This document shows, piece by piece, positions 46,787 to 54,814 of a stretch of 64,000 bases of DNA. This DNA is from Marinobacterium profundum (GTDB taxonomy: Bacteria; Pseudomonadota; Gammaproteobacteria; Pseudomonadales; Balneatricaceae). The notes under the pieces were generated by a model, which made no database searches, was not told where the DNA came from, and was given only the letters and a program-made list of their open reading frames with translations. Within the stretch, counting starts at the first letter, position 1; each line of letters opens with the position of its first letter. The translations under genes and the position numbers were made by a program. The stretch covers positions 1 to 64,000 of the forward strand of contig NZ_BCNS01000018.1 of the NCBI RefSeq assembly GCF_001528745.1, written 5' to 3'.

Positions 46787-47536
46787 CTAACTGAACAGCA
46801 TGCCGCCGTTGATATCGACGCAGTTACCGGTCATGAAACCGGATTCATCGCTGGCGAGGAATGCGGTGAGGCTGGCGGCCTCCTGCGGCTGACCTTCACG
46901 CTTGACCAGGCTGGCCGCAGACACTCGGGTGCGGACTTCATCCTTGGTGAAGGTATCGTGGAAGGTAGTATCGAACATGCCGGCGCAGATGGCGTTAACC
47001 CGAATCCGAGGGCCCAGTTCCTTCGCCAGACCACGGGTGAAGGACATGACCGCGCCTTTGGACGCTGCATAGGCAAGCGCGCCTGGGCCGCCGCCGTCAC
47101 GGGCTGCCTGGGATGAATAGTTGACGATACTACTGCCTTCGGGCATGTGAGGAACCACCGCCTGGGTGCAGAGGAACATGGACGTCATGTTGAGATCCAT
47201 GACCTGATTCCAGAAGCTTCGATCCATTTCCGCCATGGTCTTGCGTGCCACCAGGCCACCGGTAACGAAGACCAGTACGTTGATAGCGTCGCCGTAGGCT
47301 TCCTGGGAGCTGGCAACCAGTTTGGCAACGCCGGACTCCTGTGTCAGGTCGGCCTTAACGGCGATGGCAGAGCCGCCGGCGGCATGGATTTCCTTTAGGG
47401 TCTGCGCTGCGCTCTCGTCGCTGCCCAGATAGCCGATCACGACTTTTGCGCCCTCGGCTGCAAGGCGCAGGCTGCAGGCCTTGCCCAGATCCCGGGCTCC
47501 CCCGGCGACTATGGCGACCTTGTTTTTCAGATTCAT
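46787..47536 (-). CDS. Second short-chain dehydrogenase of the locus
   Basis: 249 residues from the ATG at 47536 (MNLKNKVAIVAGG), with GGAGAA before it; upstream in-frame codons cover a hairpin region. Catalytic S141 or S142, Y156 and K160 are present, but the cofactor loop reads AGGARDLG (11-18) and the usual NNAG is VTGG (92-95), so it is a divergent SDR. Candidates are a DEH reductase with another cofactor or a mannonate/uronate oxidoreductase feeding ManD. It lies between algQ and manD in one operon. Confidence 0.75.
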   Translation of the reverse strand: MNLKNKVAIVAGGARDLGKACSLRLAAEGAKVVIGYLGSDESAAQTLKEIHAAGGSAIAVKADLTQESGVAKLVASSQEAYGDAINVLVFVTGGLVARKTMAEMDRSFWNQVMDLNMTSMFLCTQAVVPHMPEGSSIVNYSSQAARDGGGPGALAYAASKGAVMSFTRGLAKELGPRIRVNAICAGMFDTTFHDTFTKDEVRTRVSAASLVKREGQPQEAASLTAFLASDESGFMTGNCVDINGGMLFS

Positions 47537-47560
47537 ATGCGTTCTCCGTACCGGATGACG

Positions 47561-47646
47561 GCATCCCTGGCACAGTGCCGGGGATGCATGCGGGGCTCTG
47601 CATTGATGCGCTTGAAAGGCCGCGCACTTATAGGCACTGTGCGCGG
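47561..47646. other. Tandem hairpins between algQ and the SDR gene
   Basis: GCATCCCTGGCAC (47561-47573) pairs with GTGCCGGGGATGC (47575-47587) except for one T-G, and CCGCGCAC (47620-47627) with GTGCGCGG (47639-47646). Placed just 3' of the binding-protein gene, they may protect its mRNA or attenuate downstream expression, as is known for maltose-type operons. Confidence 0.6.
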
Positions 47647-47656
47647 CGATCAAAGG

Positions 47657-49207
47657 TTACTTGTACTGACGGTTATAGCCTGACTGCAGCGCTGCCTGGA
47701 CCTTTTCGAAGCCCAAGTCGTTGATTCGCTTCATGTAGTTATCCCAGTCGTCATCGACGTCCCGCGAACCCAGTATCCAGGCCTGCTGAGTTTCCAGCAT
47801 GTAGGTCAGTATGTTGGGCCAGTACTTGTCGTAGATCTTGCGTTCCTCAACCGTCATGGCGATACCGCTGAATTGCGGAATGATGTAATCCCCTTTTTCG
47901 TACATATCGATGCCAGCCAGGGCTATGTCGTTGGTCCACTGGCGCTCGTAGGAGTAATCCATGTGAAAGCCGACCGGGATCTGTGCGCCTATTTCCCACA
48001 TCTGGGCGTTAACGGGTTTGTCGGAGTTAAGCACTTCAGGCGTGAATTTTGCTTTTCCATCGACCATATTCCAGTGCTCACCTTCGACACCGAAGTTGAA
48101 CAGGTTGCGACCGGTATCGGTGAAGACGAAGTCGAAATACTTGATGGTCTCGACCGGGTGCTCGTTGGCATGGGAGATAGCCCAACCATCGGGTTTGACC
48201 TCAATGCGGCCGTTCTCTTCCATGCGCACGCCCGTGGGGCTGGCTGGCGGAGCGAAGGGCACCAGGTTGATGCCGGGCACCTTGTCTGCAAGGGATTCGT
48301 TGTACCCCGAGGTGCTGGCGAACCAGTCGTGGGTCATGCCGCCCAGGTCATTGCCCAGCAGGAATTCACGCGAGCGTGCGCCGCGTGTAAAGATTTCCTG
48401 ATCAATCAGGCCTTCCTGGTACCACTTCGCCAAATTACGGATAGCCACGCGGTATTCTGTGTCGGCGTAACCATAGCGGACTGTGTCATCCTTGATGTAA
48501 AACTCGTGATAGGCATCGGATCCGGTGGAGCGGGCATCCCACAGGGTGACGAGTCGGATCAGCTCTGGCCACTGGCGAGCAAAGTAGGGTACTTCATCCA
48601 TCTTGCCATTGCCGTTGGGGTCCTTGTTGCGAAAGGCTGTGAGTACTTCATAAAGCTCATCGACATTCTGCGGCTGTTTCAACCCCAGTGTGTCGAGCCA
48701 GTCCTGGCGAATGAAGTAGCCGCGTGCCGATTTTCCGTCCGGAATATAGGGGATGTAGTAGATATTGCCATCGGGCGCTGTGATGGCCTTTCTGATGGAG
48801 GGGTTGTCCGCCAGCATTTGTTTCAGATGCGGGGCATGTTCGTCGATAAGGTCATTCAGCGGCAGGAAGGCGCCTTCCATGCCGTACTTGAAAAAATTGT
48901 CCTTGAGGGCGTCGCCTCCCACTACATCGGGAAGATCGCCGGCCACCATCATCAGGTTGAACATCTCCTGGCTGTTGGTGCCTACGCGGGAGGCAACGCC
49001 CTTTAGGGTGATGCCGGTCATTTCCGCCGCCTTGAGGGCAACAGGCCAGTTTTCATCCCAGGCGTACTTGTCGCGAAAGTGCATGTGGATGGTCATTTCC
49101 AGCGGCTTTTCACTGATGCGATAGTCATCGGTCGCCGCGGCGCTGGTGGTGGGTACAGAGGCACTGACAATCCCTGCAACAAGCATGGGTAACAGACGTT
49201 TGATCAT
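47657..49207 (-). CDS. algQ: Alginate-binding protein of an ABC importer (AlgQ type)
   Basis: 516 residues with a signal peptide (to about residue 25, TTSAAA). HMHFRDKYAWDENWPVA (41-57), TNSQEMFNLMMVAGDLPDVVGGD (78-99) and the EF-hand-like calcium loop DPNGNGKMDE (196-205) correspond, as I recall the sequence, to Sphingomonas AlgQ1/AlgQ2, and much of the C-terminal half (YERQW, YDKYW, AWILGSRDVD) does too. A periplasmic receptor for oligo- or polyalginate. Fourth gene of the algS-M1-M2-Q operon. Confidence 0.9.
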   Translation of the reverse strand: MIKRLLPMLVAGIVSASVPTTSAAATDDYRISEKPLEMTIHMHFRDKYAWDENWPVALKAAEMTGITLKGVASRVGTNSQEMFNLMMVAGDLPDVVGGDALKDNFFKYGMEGAFLPLNDLIDEHAPHLKQMLADNPSIRKAITAPDGNIYYIPYIPDGKSARGYFIRQDWLDTLGLKQPQNVDELYEVLTAFRNKDPNGNGKMDEVPYFARQWPELIRLVTLWDARSTGSDAYHEFYIKDDTVRYGYADTEYRVAIRNLAKWYQEGLIDQEIFTRGARSREFLLGNDLGGMTHDWFASTSGYNESLADKVPGINLVPFAPPASPTGVRMEENGRIEVKPDGWAISHANEHPVETIKYFDFVFTDTGRNLFNFGVEGEHWNMVDGKAKFTPEVLNSDKPVNAQMWEIGAQIPVGFHMDYSYERQWTNDIALAGIDMYEKGDYIIPQFSGIAMTVEERKIYDKYWPNILTYMLETQQAWILGSRDVDDDWDNYMKRINDLGFEKVQAALQSGYNRQYK

Positions 49208-49246
49208 TATTATTCTCCGATGTTGGCTACTTGCCTTATGTATTAG

Positions 49247-49267
49247 CGCGGCGCTTTTAGCGCCGCG
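49247..49267. other. Hairpin between algM2 and algQ
   Basis: CGCGGCGCT / AGCGCCGCG with a TTT loop, a perfect 9-bp stem in the 115-bp gap. It could separate transporter and receptor expression levels or mark a secondary start for algQ. Confidence 0.5.
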
Positions 49268-49322
49268 TCAAACAGCTTCTGGTAATATTTTTATTCAATC
49301 AAAACAGGAGGTTGTCAGGTGT

Positions 49323-50204
49323 TTATTCCTTGACTCCACCCATCATGATGCCCTTGTTAAAATGCTTCTGCAGGTACGGGTATACAGCCAGTACCGGGAT
49401 TATCGATGCAACGATAATGGCGGCAACGATGGTCTCGAAAGAGTATTCACTGTTAATCAGCGAGCTGGCGAACTGATCGTCCATATTGAGTTCGATGATT
49501 ATTTTCTTCAGGTACACCTGCAGGGGTATCTTGTCTTCGTCGCGCAGCAGAACCATGGCCCAGAAATAACCGTTCCAGCGTGCAACGATGCAGAAGAGTG
49601 CAATGGTCACCAGGGCTGGTTTGGAGAGCGGGATATAGACTTTCCACAGCAGAGTGAACTCGTTGGCACCATCCATCTTGGCGGCTTCTTCGAAGGATTC
49701 CGGAATGGATTCAAAGAAGTTACGCAGCAGAATAATGTTGAAAGCCGTGCAGGCGAACGCAATCAGTATGCCGATACGTGAGTCCAGCAACCCCAGATCC
49801 CTGATGTTCAGGAAGAAGGGGATCATGCCGGCATGAAACCACATGGTAAAGGCGACAAAAAAGTTCAGGTAGCGGCGACCCAGTAGGCGCTTGCGCGACA
49901 GGGCATAGGCTCCCGGAATAATGATTGCCAGGCTGACAAGGGTGCCAAATATCGTATAGAACATGGTGTTGGCATAGGATGTCCAGAACACCGGGTCGCT
50001 CAGTACACGATCATAGGCTGCGAAGGTAATATCCTTGGGGAATAACAGCACATCACCGGATGTGACCGCCAGACCCGAACTGATGGACGATGCCGCTATA
50101 TAGATAAACGGATAGAGCGTGCTCAGTACAAAGAGTGTGAGCAAGGTCGCGTTGATAATGCCAAATACCTTATCGCCGCGTGAATAAAGATTAAAACTGG
50201 ACAT
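49323..50204 (-). CDS. algM2: ABC transporter permease (AlgM2 type)
   Basis: 293 residues, six membrane segments, and the permease EAA loop EEAAKMDGANEFTLLWKVYIPLSKPA near 187-212 that docks the ATPase. CUT1 sugar permease of the AlgM2/YtcP kind (C-terminal KHFNKGIMMGGVKE is typical). It forms a heterodimer with the product of the preceding gene; 15 bp separate them. Confidence 0.88.
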   Translation of the reverse strand: MSSFNLYSRGDKVFGIINATLLTLFVLSTLYPFIYIAASSISSGLAVTSGDVLLFPKDITFAAYDRVLSDPVFWTSYANTMFYTIFGTLVSLAIIIPGAYALSRKRLLGRRYLNFFVAFTMWFHAGMIPFFLNIRDLGLLDSRIGILIAFACTAFNIILLRNFFESIPESFEEAAKMDGANEFTLLWKVYIPLSKPALVTIALFCIVARWNGYFWAMVLLRDEDKIPLQVYLKKIIIELNMDDQFASSLINSEYSFETIVAAIIVASIIPVLAVYPYLQKHFNKGIMMGGVKE

Positions 50205-50219
50205 AGTATTTCTCCACCC

Positions 50220-51149
50220 TTACCACAACGAAGACGATGAAAGTTTTCGGCTTATCCGGTTGGCTGAGTACACCAGGATAAAGGCGATAACGGCGTTAAA
50301 GAGTCCGGCTGCTGTGGCGATGTCGTACTGGCTGCCCTGCAGACCTACCCGGTAAATAAAGGTACTGATAACGTCAGAGGTCTCGAAGGTCGCCGGCTGG
50401 TAAAGCAGGATGATGTATTCGAAACCAACCTCTACCAAGTTACCGATGCGGATGATCAGCATGATAATGATGGTGGGCAGGATGCTGGGTAGCGTAATGC
50501 GCCAGATCTGCTGCCAGCGGCTGGCACCATCGACCCGGGCCGACTCGTAGAGCGACGGGTTAACACCGGCAATGGCGGCAAGATAAACGATGGACTCGAA
50601 ACCGGCTTCCTTCCACATGGTTGAACCAATGAAAATGGGTCTGAAGTAGTCCGGGTTGGTCAGAAAGTAGGTTTTTTCAAAACCGAAATAGTCGAGCACC
50701 AGGTTAACGATACCTGTGGTTGGTGAAAGAAAGCTCACCACCATGCCGGCAACGATAACGACGGAAATAAAGTGCGGCAGGTAAGCGATCGTCTGGGCTG
50801 TTTTCTTGAACATGGCATGATGCAGTTCATTGAACATGAGCGCCAGAATGATCGGCATTGGAAAGGCGAAAACCAGACTGTACAGGCTAATCAGAAAGGT
50901 GTTGCCAATGGAACGAATAAATAGCTCGTCATTGAACAGTGTCTGGAAGTGCTCGAATCCTACCCAGGTACTGCCATATATGCCTTTAAAAAGGCTGAAG
51001 TCTTTAAATGCAATCTGTAAGCCCGCCATGGGCGTATACAGAAAGACAATAAACCAGATCACCATCGGCGCCAGCAGCAGATAAAGCTGCCAGTCTTTGC
51101 GGAGAATCTGTCCTATCCCAGTGATTTTATTATTTATATTCGACGACAT
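50220..51149 (-). CDS. algM1: ABC transporter permease (AlgM1 type)
   Basis: 309 residues, six membrane segments, with an N-terminal cytosolic stretch (LRKDWQLYLLLAPMVIWFIVF) typical of LplB/AlgM1 permeases. The EAA loop is YESARVDGASRWQQIWRITLPSILPTI near 203-229. Inner-membrane half of an oligosaccharide importer with algM2, algS and algQ around it in one operon. Confidence 0.88.
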   Translation of the reverse strand: MSSNINNKITGIGQILRKDWQLYLLLAPMVIWFIVFLYTPMAGLQIAFKDFSLFKGIYGSTWVGFEHFQTLFNDELFIRSIGNTFLISLYSLVFAFPMPIILALMFNELHHAMFKKTAQTIAYLPHFISVVIVAGMVVSFLSPTTGIVNLVLDYFGFEKTYFLTNPDYFRPIFIGSTMWKEAGFESIVYLAAIAGVNPSLYESARVDGASRWQQIWRITLPSILPTIIIMLIIRIGNLVEVGFEYIILLYQPATFETSDVISTFIYRVGLQGSQYDIATAAGLFNAVIAFILVYSANRISRKLSSSSLW

Positions 51150-51203
51150 AATGTCCTCTGCTCAATCAGGCTTCACATGAATTCCATCCGGCGTGCGGCG
51201 GAT

Positions 51204-52334
51204 TTAGTAGATCGATTGCTCGCTTGCCCGGTCGAAAATATGCAGATGCTTGAGATTGCCGAATACCTGTGTGGTATTGGCAATGCCAGACATATCGCTG
51301 CTGCGGCCATGACTCGTGGTTTTGGCGACCGCACTCTGGCCTGCGATCTGCAGGTGCAGCAGTGCTTCCGAGCCCAGAGGCTCAACCAGGTCCACGCTGC
51401 AGTTCATGGGCGCGGTGTGGTTCTGATCATTGACGACGACATCAAGATCCTCGGGTCTGAACCCTACGCGAACTTCCTGCCCGTCTGTAAAGGACATGCC
51501 GTCCTTGTGGGGCACGGGAACGATACAACCATCATTCAGTTCGATGGCAACCTTCCCATCACTTTTGCGAATTTTGCCGTCGAGCAGGTTCATCGGCGGG
51601 CTGCCAATAAAGCTTGCCACGAATGTATTGGCCGGATGCAGGAACACATCCATTGGTGTGCCAATTTGTTCGATTTTTCCGTCGCGCATTATCACGATGC
51701 GATCGGCCAGGGTCATGGCTTCAACCTGGTCGTGGGTAACGTATACGGTGGTGACCTGCAGTCGCTTATGCAGTCGTTTTATTTCGGCCCGCATTTGGGT
51801 GCGCAGTTTCGCATCAAGATTTGACAGCGGTTCGTCAAACAGGAACACCTTCGGATGCCGCACTATAGCGCGGCCCATAGCTACGCGTTGACGCTGACCG
51901 CCTGACAGATCAGAGGGTTTGCGTTCCAGGTAGGGGTCAAGACTCAGAATGGAGGAGGCTTCGTCGACCGCTGCCTTGACTCGATCCTTCGGTGTTTTGC
52001 GCAGCTTCAAACCAAAGGCAATGTTCTCGGCAACGCTAAGGTGGGGATAGAGCGCGTAGTTCTGGAATACCATCGCCACATCGCGATCCTTGGGCGGGAT
52101 TTTGTTAACGACGCGCTCGCCAATGCTAACGGTACCGTCGGATATTTCTTCCAGGCCGGCAATCATGCGCAATGTCGTCGATTTGCCGCAGCCGGAAGGG
52201 CCGACTAGAACGACAAACTCATGTGCGCCAATTTCAAGATCAATTCCTTTGACTATCTCGGTGCTGCCGTAGCGTTTGTACACTTTCTTCAAAGAGACAT
52301 TTGACACTGAGAGGGTGACATTTGCTGAGTTCAT
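51204..52334 (-). CDS. algS: ABC transporter ATPase (AlgS/MalK type)
   Basis: 376 residues. Walker [10 protein letters not shown] at 45-53, Q-loop, signature [14 protein letters not shown] near 145, Walker [14 protein letters not shown], then a TOBE/regulatory domain from about 240 ([14 protein letters not shown]). MalK/UgpC-type sugar-importer ATPases have this length. First gene of the algS-algM1-algM2-algQ-SDR-manD operon; an operator copy lies about 370 bases upstream. Confidence 0.92.
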   Translation of the reverse strand: MNSANVTLSVSNVSLKKVYKRYGSTEIVKGIDLEIGAHEFVVLVGPSGCGKSTTLRMIAGLEEISDGTVSIGERVVNKIPPKDRDVAMVFQNYALYPHLSVAENIAFGLKLRKTPKDRVKAAVDEASSILSLDPYLERKPSDLSGGQRQRVAMGRAIVRHPKVFLFDEPLSNLDAKLRTQMRAEIKRLHKRLQVTTVYVTHDQVEAMTLADRIVIMRDGKIEQIGTPMDVFLHPANTFVASFIGSPPMNLLDGKIRKSDGKVAIELNDGCIVPVPHKDGMSFTDGQEVRVGFRPEDLDVVVNDQNHTAPMNCSVDLVEPLGSEALLHLQIAGQSAVAKTTSHGRSSDMSGIANTTQVFGNLKHLHIFDRASEQSIY

Positions 52335-52705
52335 GAGCTTTGTGTCCGATTGTTTTTTTAGTAATGCAGGCTGCCTGGCAGTCTTGGCTGAATGGATATT
52401 CGTTCAGCTTTTTACACTGCAATGGCTGTTAACGGCCGGTTTAACCCAGGGGGTATTTGTCCGTCAGAGTGATAGTGCTGGGTAGATAGTTGTCTGAGTG
52501 GAGGCGTCGATTGTCAGCAGCGCAGAGGCTGTTGCGGGTAATCGCAAGGCTAGTCCGCTTGTCTGTTTTGTTGGTTCGAAACACCATGACTGCACAGGTG
52601 AGGGCCGCCTGGGTGGCGGGGCGCAGATGCCGTGTGTTCTGAGTGATGTTGTGCATGGTGCCCTCGCAGTAAGTCTTATTGTTAGCGTCGAGTCATCAAT
52701 TTGTA

Positions 52706-52716
52706 TTGTCATACAA
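52706..52716. promoter_or_regulatory. Operator of the uronate regulon, copy 5 (ABC importer operon)
   Basis: TTGTCATACAA, the best match to the consensus, inside a longer palindrome TATTGTCATACAATA (52704-52718) at the far upstream end of the algS leader. Confidence 0.65.
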
Positions 52717-52902
52717 TATCACTGGATATCTGGGTTGTAAATACAGATTAGGATTATGTGTTTTTACATTAAGCTACTGTTTTTAAAGTAAATAATATAA
52801 ATTACTGAATTTATGCGCTAAATATTATTATTTGAATGATATTACAATATGAATTTTATGAAGTGAATAAGAGACACTAATACCGCTCTTCGTCGAGCAT
52901 CA

Positions 52903-52938
52903 GTAGCCAGGCAAACGGAGCTCCGCTTGTCTGGCTAC
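52903..52938. repeat. 36-bp near-perfect inverted repeat
   Basis: GTAGCCAGGCAAACGGAG (52903-52920) is followed directly by CTCCGCTTGTCTGGCTAC (52921-52938), 16 of 18 positions paired and no spacer. It lies 51 bases 3' of the MATE stop codon. No U tract on either strand, so a simple rho-independent terminator is not convincing. Confidence 0.6.
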
Positions 52939-52988
52939 TCTGCTCCAGGGAGCGTTAAAACCTGTTTGTGAGGTCTTTAAGGCGTGCT

Positions 52989-54362
52989 TCAGCGGCGCTT
53001 GGCAGGCGTTTGAGATGAGGCTATTGAGCCTGCTTGGGACAGGCTGCTGGCGTTGCGCTTTAACAGTCGATACAGCGGCAAGGCTTTGAGCAGTTCTTCC
53101 AGCGGAATCATGGCGAATGCCCAGAATATGGAGGCGTCAAAGCCAATGACCAGAATGGCGCAGGCCGGAATGCTGATCAGCCACTGGGTCACGAAATGTA
53201 CTCTGAGCACCTGCATGCTTTTGCCGATGGAGCGCAGTATATGGCCGCACAGGGTGTTATAGGTACGCGCAATGGGCATGAGTATATACAGAGGTGCAAT
53301 GGCTGCCAGGGCTGTCAGTGTTTCGGGCTCTATAGCAGGATAAATGAGCCCCATTGATCGGCTTAGCAGGTAGAAACACAGTGTGATAAAGAGTGATGCA
53401 ACCAGTGCGACCTGAGTGCATTCCCGGATGAAATAACCGAGGTGGCCGGTTTCCCTGTTACCCAGGGCCTGGCTGATGGTGATCGCCGCCGCCTGGGCCC
53501 AGGCGGTTATGAATTGGGTACCGATGCGTATCCACGGAAATATCAGGGTAATGGCGACGTAGTCGTAGATATTCAGTTGTGCATAGATGAGCTGGTAGAT
53601 AGTCATGCCCACGGACAGAATGATGAAGTTCGCCGTAATGGGGGCTATTTCACCAAGGTGGCGCATGGCGTCCGCCATAAAGGTGCGGGCGCGCAGCGCA
53701 CTGTGACTCAGGTTATAGCCTTTGTGCAGGGCATGGACGAGAAACAGCAGCCTGAGGCTGATGGCCGCAAGGCTGCCCCAGGCGGCACCCTCCAGGCCCA
53801 GCGCAGGGATCACACCCAAGCCGTTTATAAGGCAGTAGCTGATAACGACATTGACGGGAAGCTCCAGCACAAAGCCCTTAAGGGGTGTTCTGGTATTGCC
53901 GCGAGCATTGAAAAACACGGTTAAAACCTGGGTTATGCTGGCTGCGATCAGAATATATTTAATGATGCCAAGGTAGGCGAAAGACTGCTGCTGCAGTCCT
54001 GGGCTGTCGGACACCATGGCAACGATTTTCTGGCCAAAGATTGTAATGGCACACCAGAAAAGGAGCGCGGCTATGATGTTGATGCAAAGGCCTGCCCAGA
54101 ATGCGGTTGATATGGCTGGCTGCAGCCCCGAGCCATGGGCTCGGCCAATAATCAGCTGGGTGCCATTGGCGAGTGCGTGCTGGATGCCGAGCATGAACGC
54201 CATAATGGTCGTGGCGATGCCCATGGAGGCCAGGGCATGTTCACCCAGTGGCGCCACGAGAAGGGTATCTATCATCAGCATGGACTGCATCAACACGGCG
54301 TTGATCGCCAAAGGCCAGGCTAATGAGAAGTTGGTTTTTATATTATTGCTGAGTATGGGCAC
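52989..54362 (-). CDS. MATE-family efflux transporter
   Basis: 457 residues, 12 hydrophobic segments in two related halves, N-terminus SLAWPLAINAVLMQSMLMIDTLLVAPLGEHALASMG as in multidrug and toxic compound extrusion proteins. An inner-membrane antiporter driven by sodium or protons. Substrate not predictable. It is included in the uronate regulon by an operator copy about 245 bases upstream, which suggests export of a locus-related compound or overflow metabolite. Confidence 0.85.
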   Translation of the reverse strand: MPILSNNIKTNFSLAWPLAINAVLMQSMLMIDTLLVAPLGEHALASMGIATTIMAFMLGIQHALANGTQLIIGRAHGSGLQPAISTAFWAGLCINIIAALLFWCAITIFGQKIVAMVSDSPGLQQQSFAYLGIIKYILIAASITQVLTVFFNARGNTRTPLKGFVLELPVNVVISYCLINGLGVIPALGLEGAAWGSLAAISLRLLFLVHALHKGYNLSHSALRARTFMADAMRHLGEIAPITANFIILSVGMTIYQLIYAQLNIYDYVAITLIFPWIRIGTQFITAWAQAAAITISQALGNRETGHLGYFIRECTQVALVASLFITLCFYLLSRSMGLIYPAIEPETLTALAAIAPLYILMPIARTYNTLCGHILRSIGKSMQVLRVHFVTQWLISIPACAILVIGFDASIFWAFAMIPLEELLKALPLYRLLKRNASSLSQAGSIASSQTPAKRR

Positions 54363-54812
54363 TGGGAAATCCTGCCGCTAGCGAGTGTAATTCGTTTGGC
54401 GCACAACCCGACTCCAGAGCTGGCTTAGGGCACAGCGTTGAAGCGGGCATGGGCGCGCGCACATGCGCCTTTATGGCGTCTGCGATGGAGCACCTGTTAT
54501 GGGGTTAATAAAAACTGTCATCGATGCAGCAGCCACGATTCTGTTATGAATCCGGGGGCGCCTAGGGTCTTTCGAAGTTTGGAACGTTGTCTACGTTAAT
54601 TTTATTTGTCCTACAATACAACAAATATTTTTCAGGCCTATTAAGGGCGTGCAGGTTGAGCTCAGGCCTGGGGTTCAGGTCGTCAAGGGAGGGGTGGGAT
54701 AGCGGGCAGAAAGGGCGGCGGAGTTGCCTGTGCTTGCTGCCCTGCAGGGCTTTTTGGCGCTAGCAGCCTGTCGGCTTTTCCGCAGTAGATTAGCGTTAAG
54801 TCCGACAGGCTG
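54363..54812. other. Intergenic region between the MATE gene and hutC
   Basis: 450 bp without a recognised gene. It contains a copy of the uronate operator (54606-54616), which fits the MATE promoter, and a 53-bp member of the dispersed repeat family at its right edge. Confidence 0.6.
54606..54616. promoter_or_regulatory. Operator of the uronate regulon, copy 6 (MATE gene)
   Basis: TTGTCCTACAA, about 245 bases before the MATE start codon. It has one base different from the best copy at 52706 and A+T-rich flanks. Confidence 0.5.
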
Positions 54813-54814
54813 CT
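54762..54814. repeat. Short (53-bp) inverted derivative of the 165-bp dispersed element
   Basis: AGCAGCCTGT, then the reverse complement of the left 43 bases of the element at 44314 (with TTAGCG in place of TCAGTG), ending GGCTGCT at 54814. The last two bases form part of the hutC stop codon on the minus strand (54813-54815). Confidence 0.75.

Larger units (their letters stand above)
52335..52988. other. Intergenic region between algS and the MATE gene
   Basis: 654 bp. It holds the algS promoter region with an operator at 52706-52716, about 370 bases before algS, then an A+T-rich stretch (52740-52870) with a weaker half-site TTACAATA at 52842-52849. A perfect-axis inverted repeat lies at 52903-52938. 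A 71-codon minus-strand frame (52441-52656, start preceded by GAGGGCACC) lies in the algS leader, but I have no evidence that it is a gene. Confidence 0.55.

Noticed and set aside
47873-49006. 377-codon open frame opposite algQ
   Set aside because: Antisense to a receptor recognised along its full length.
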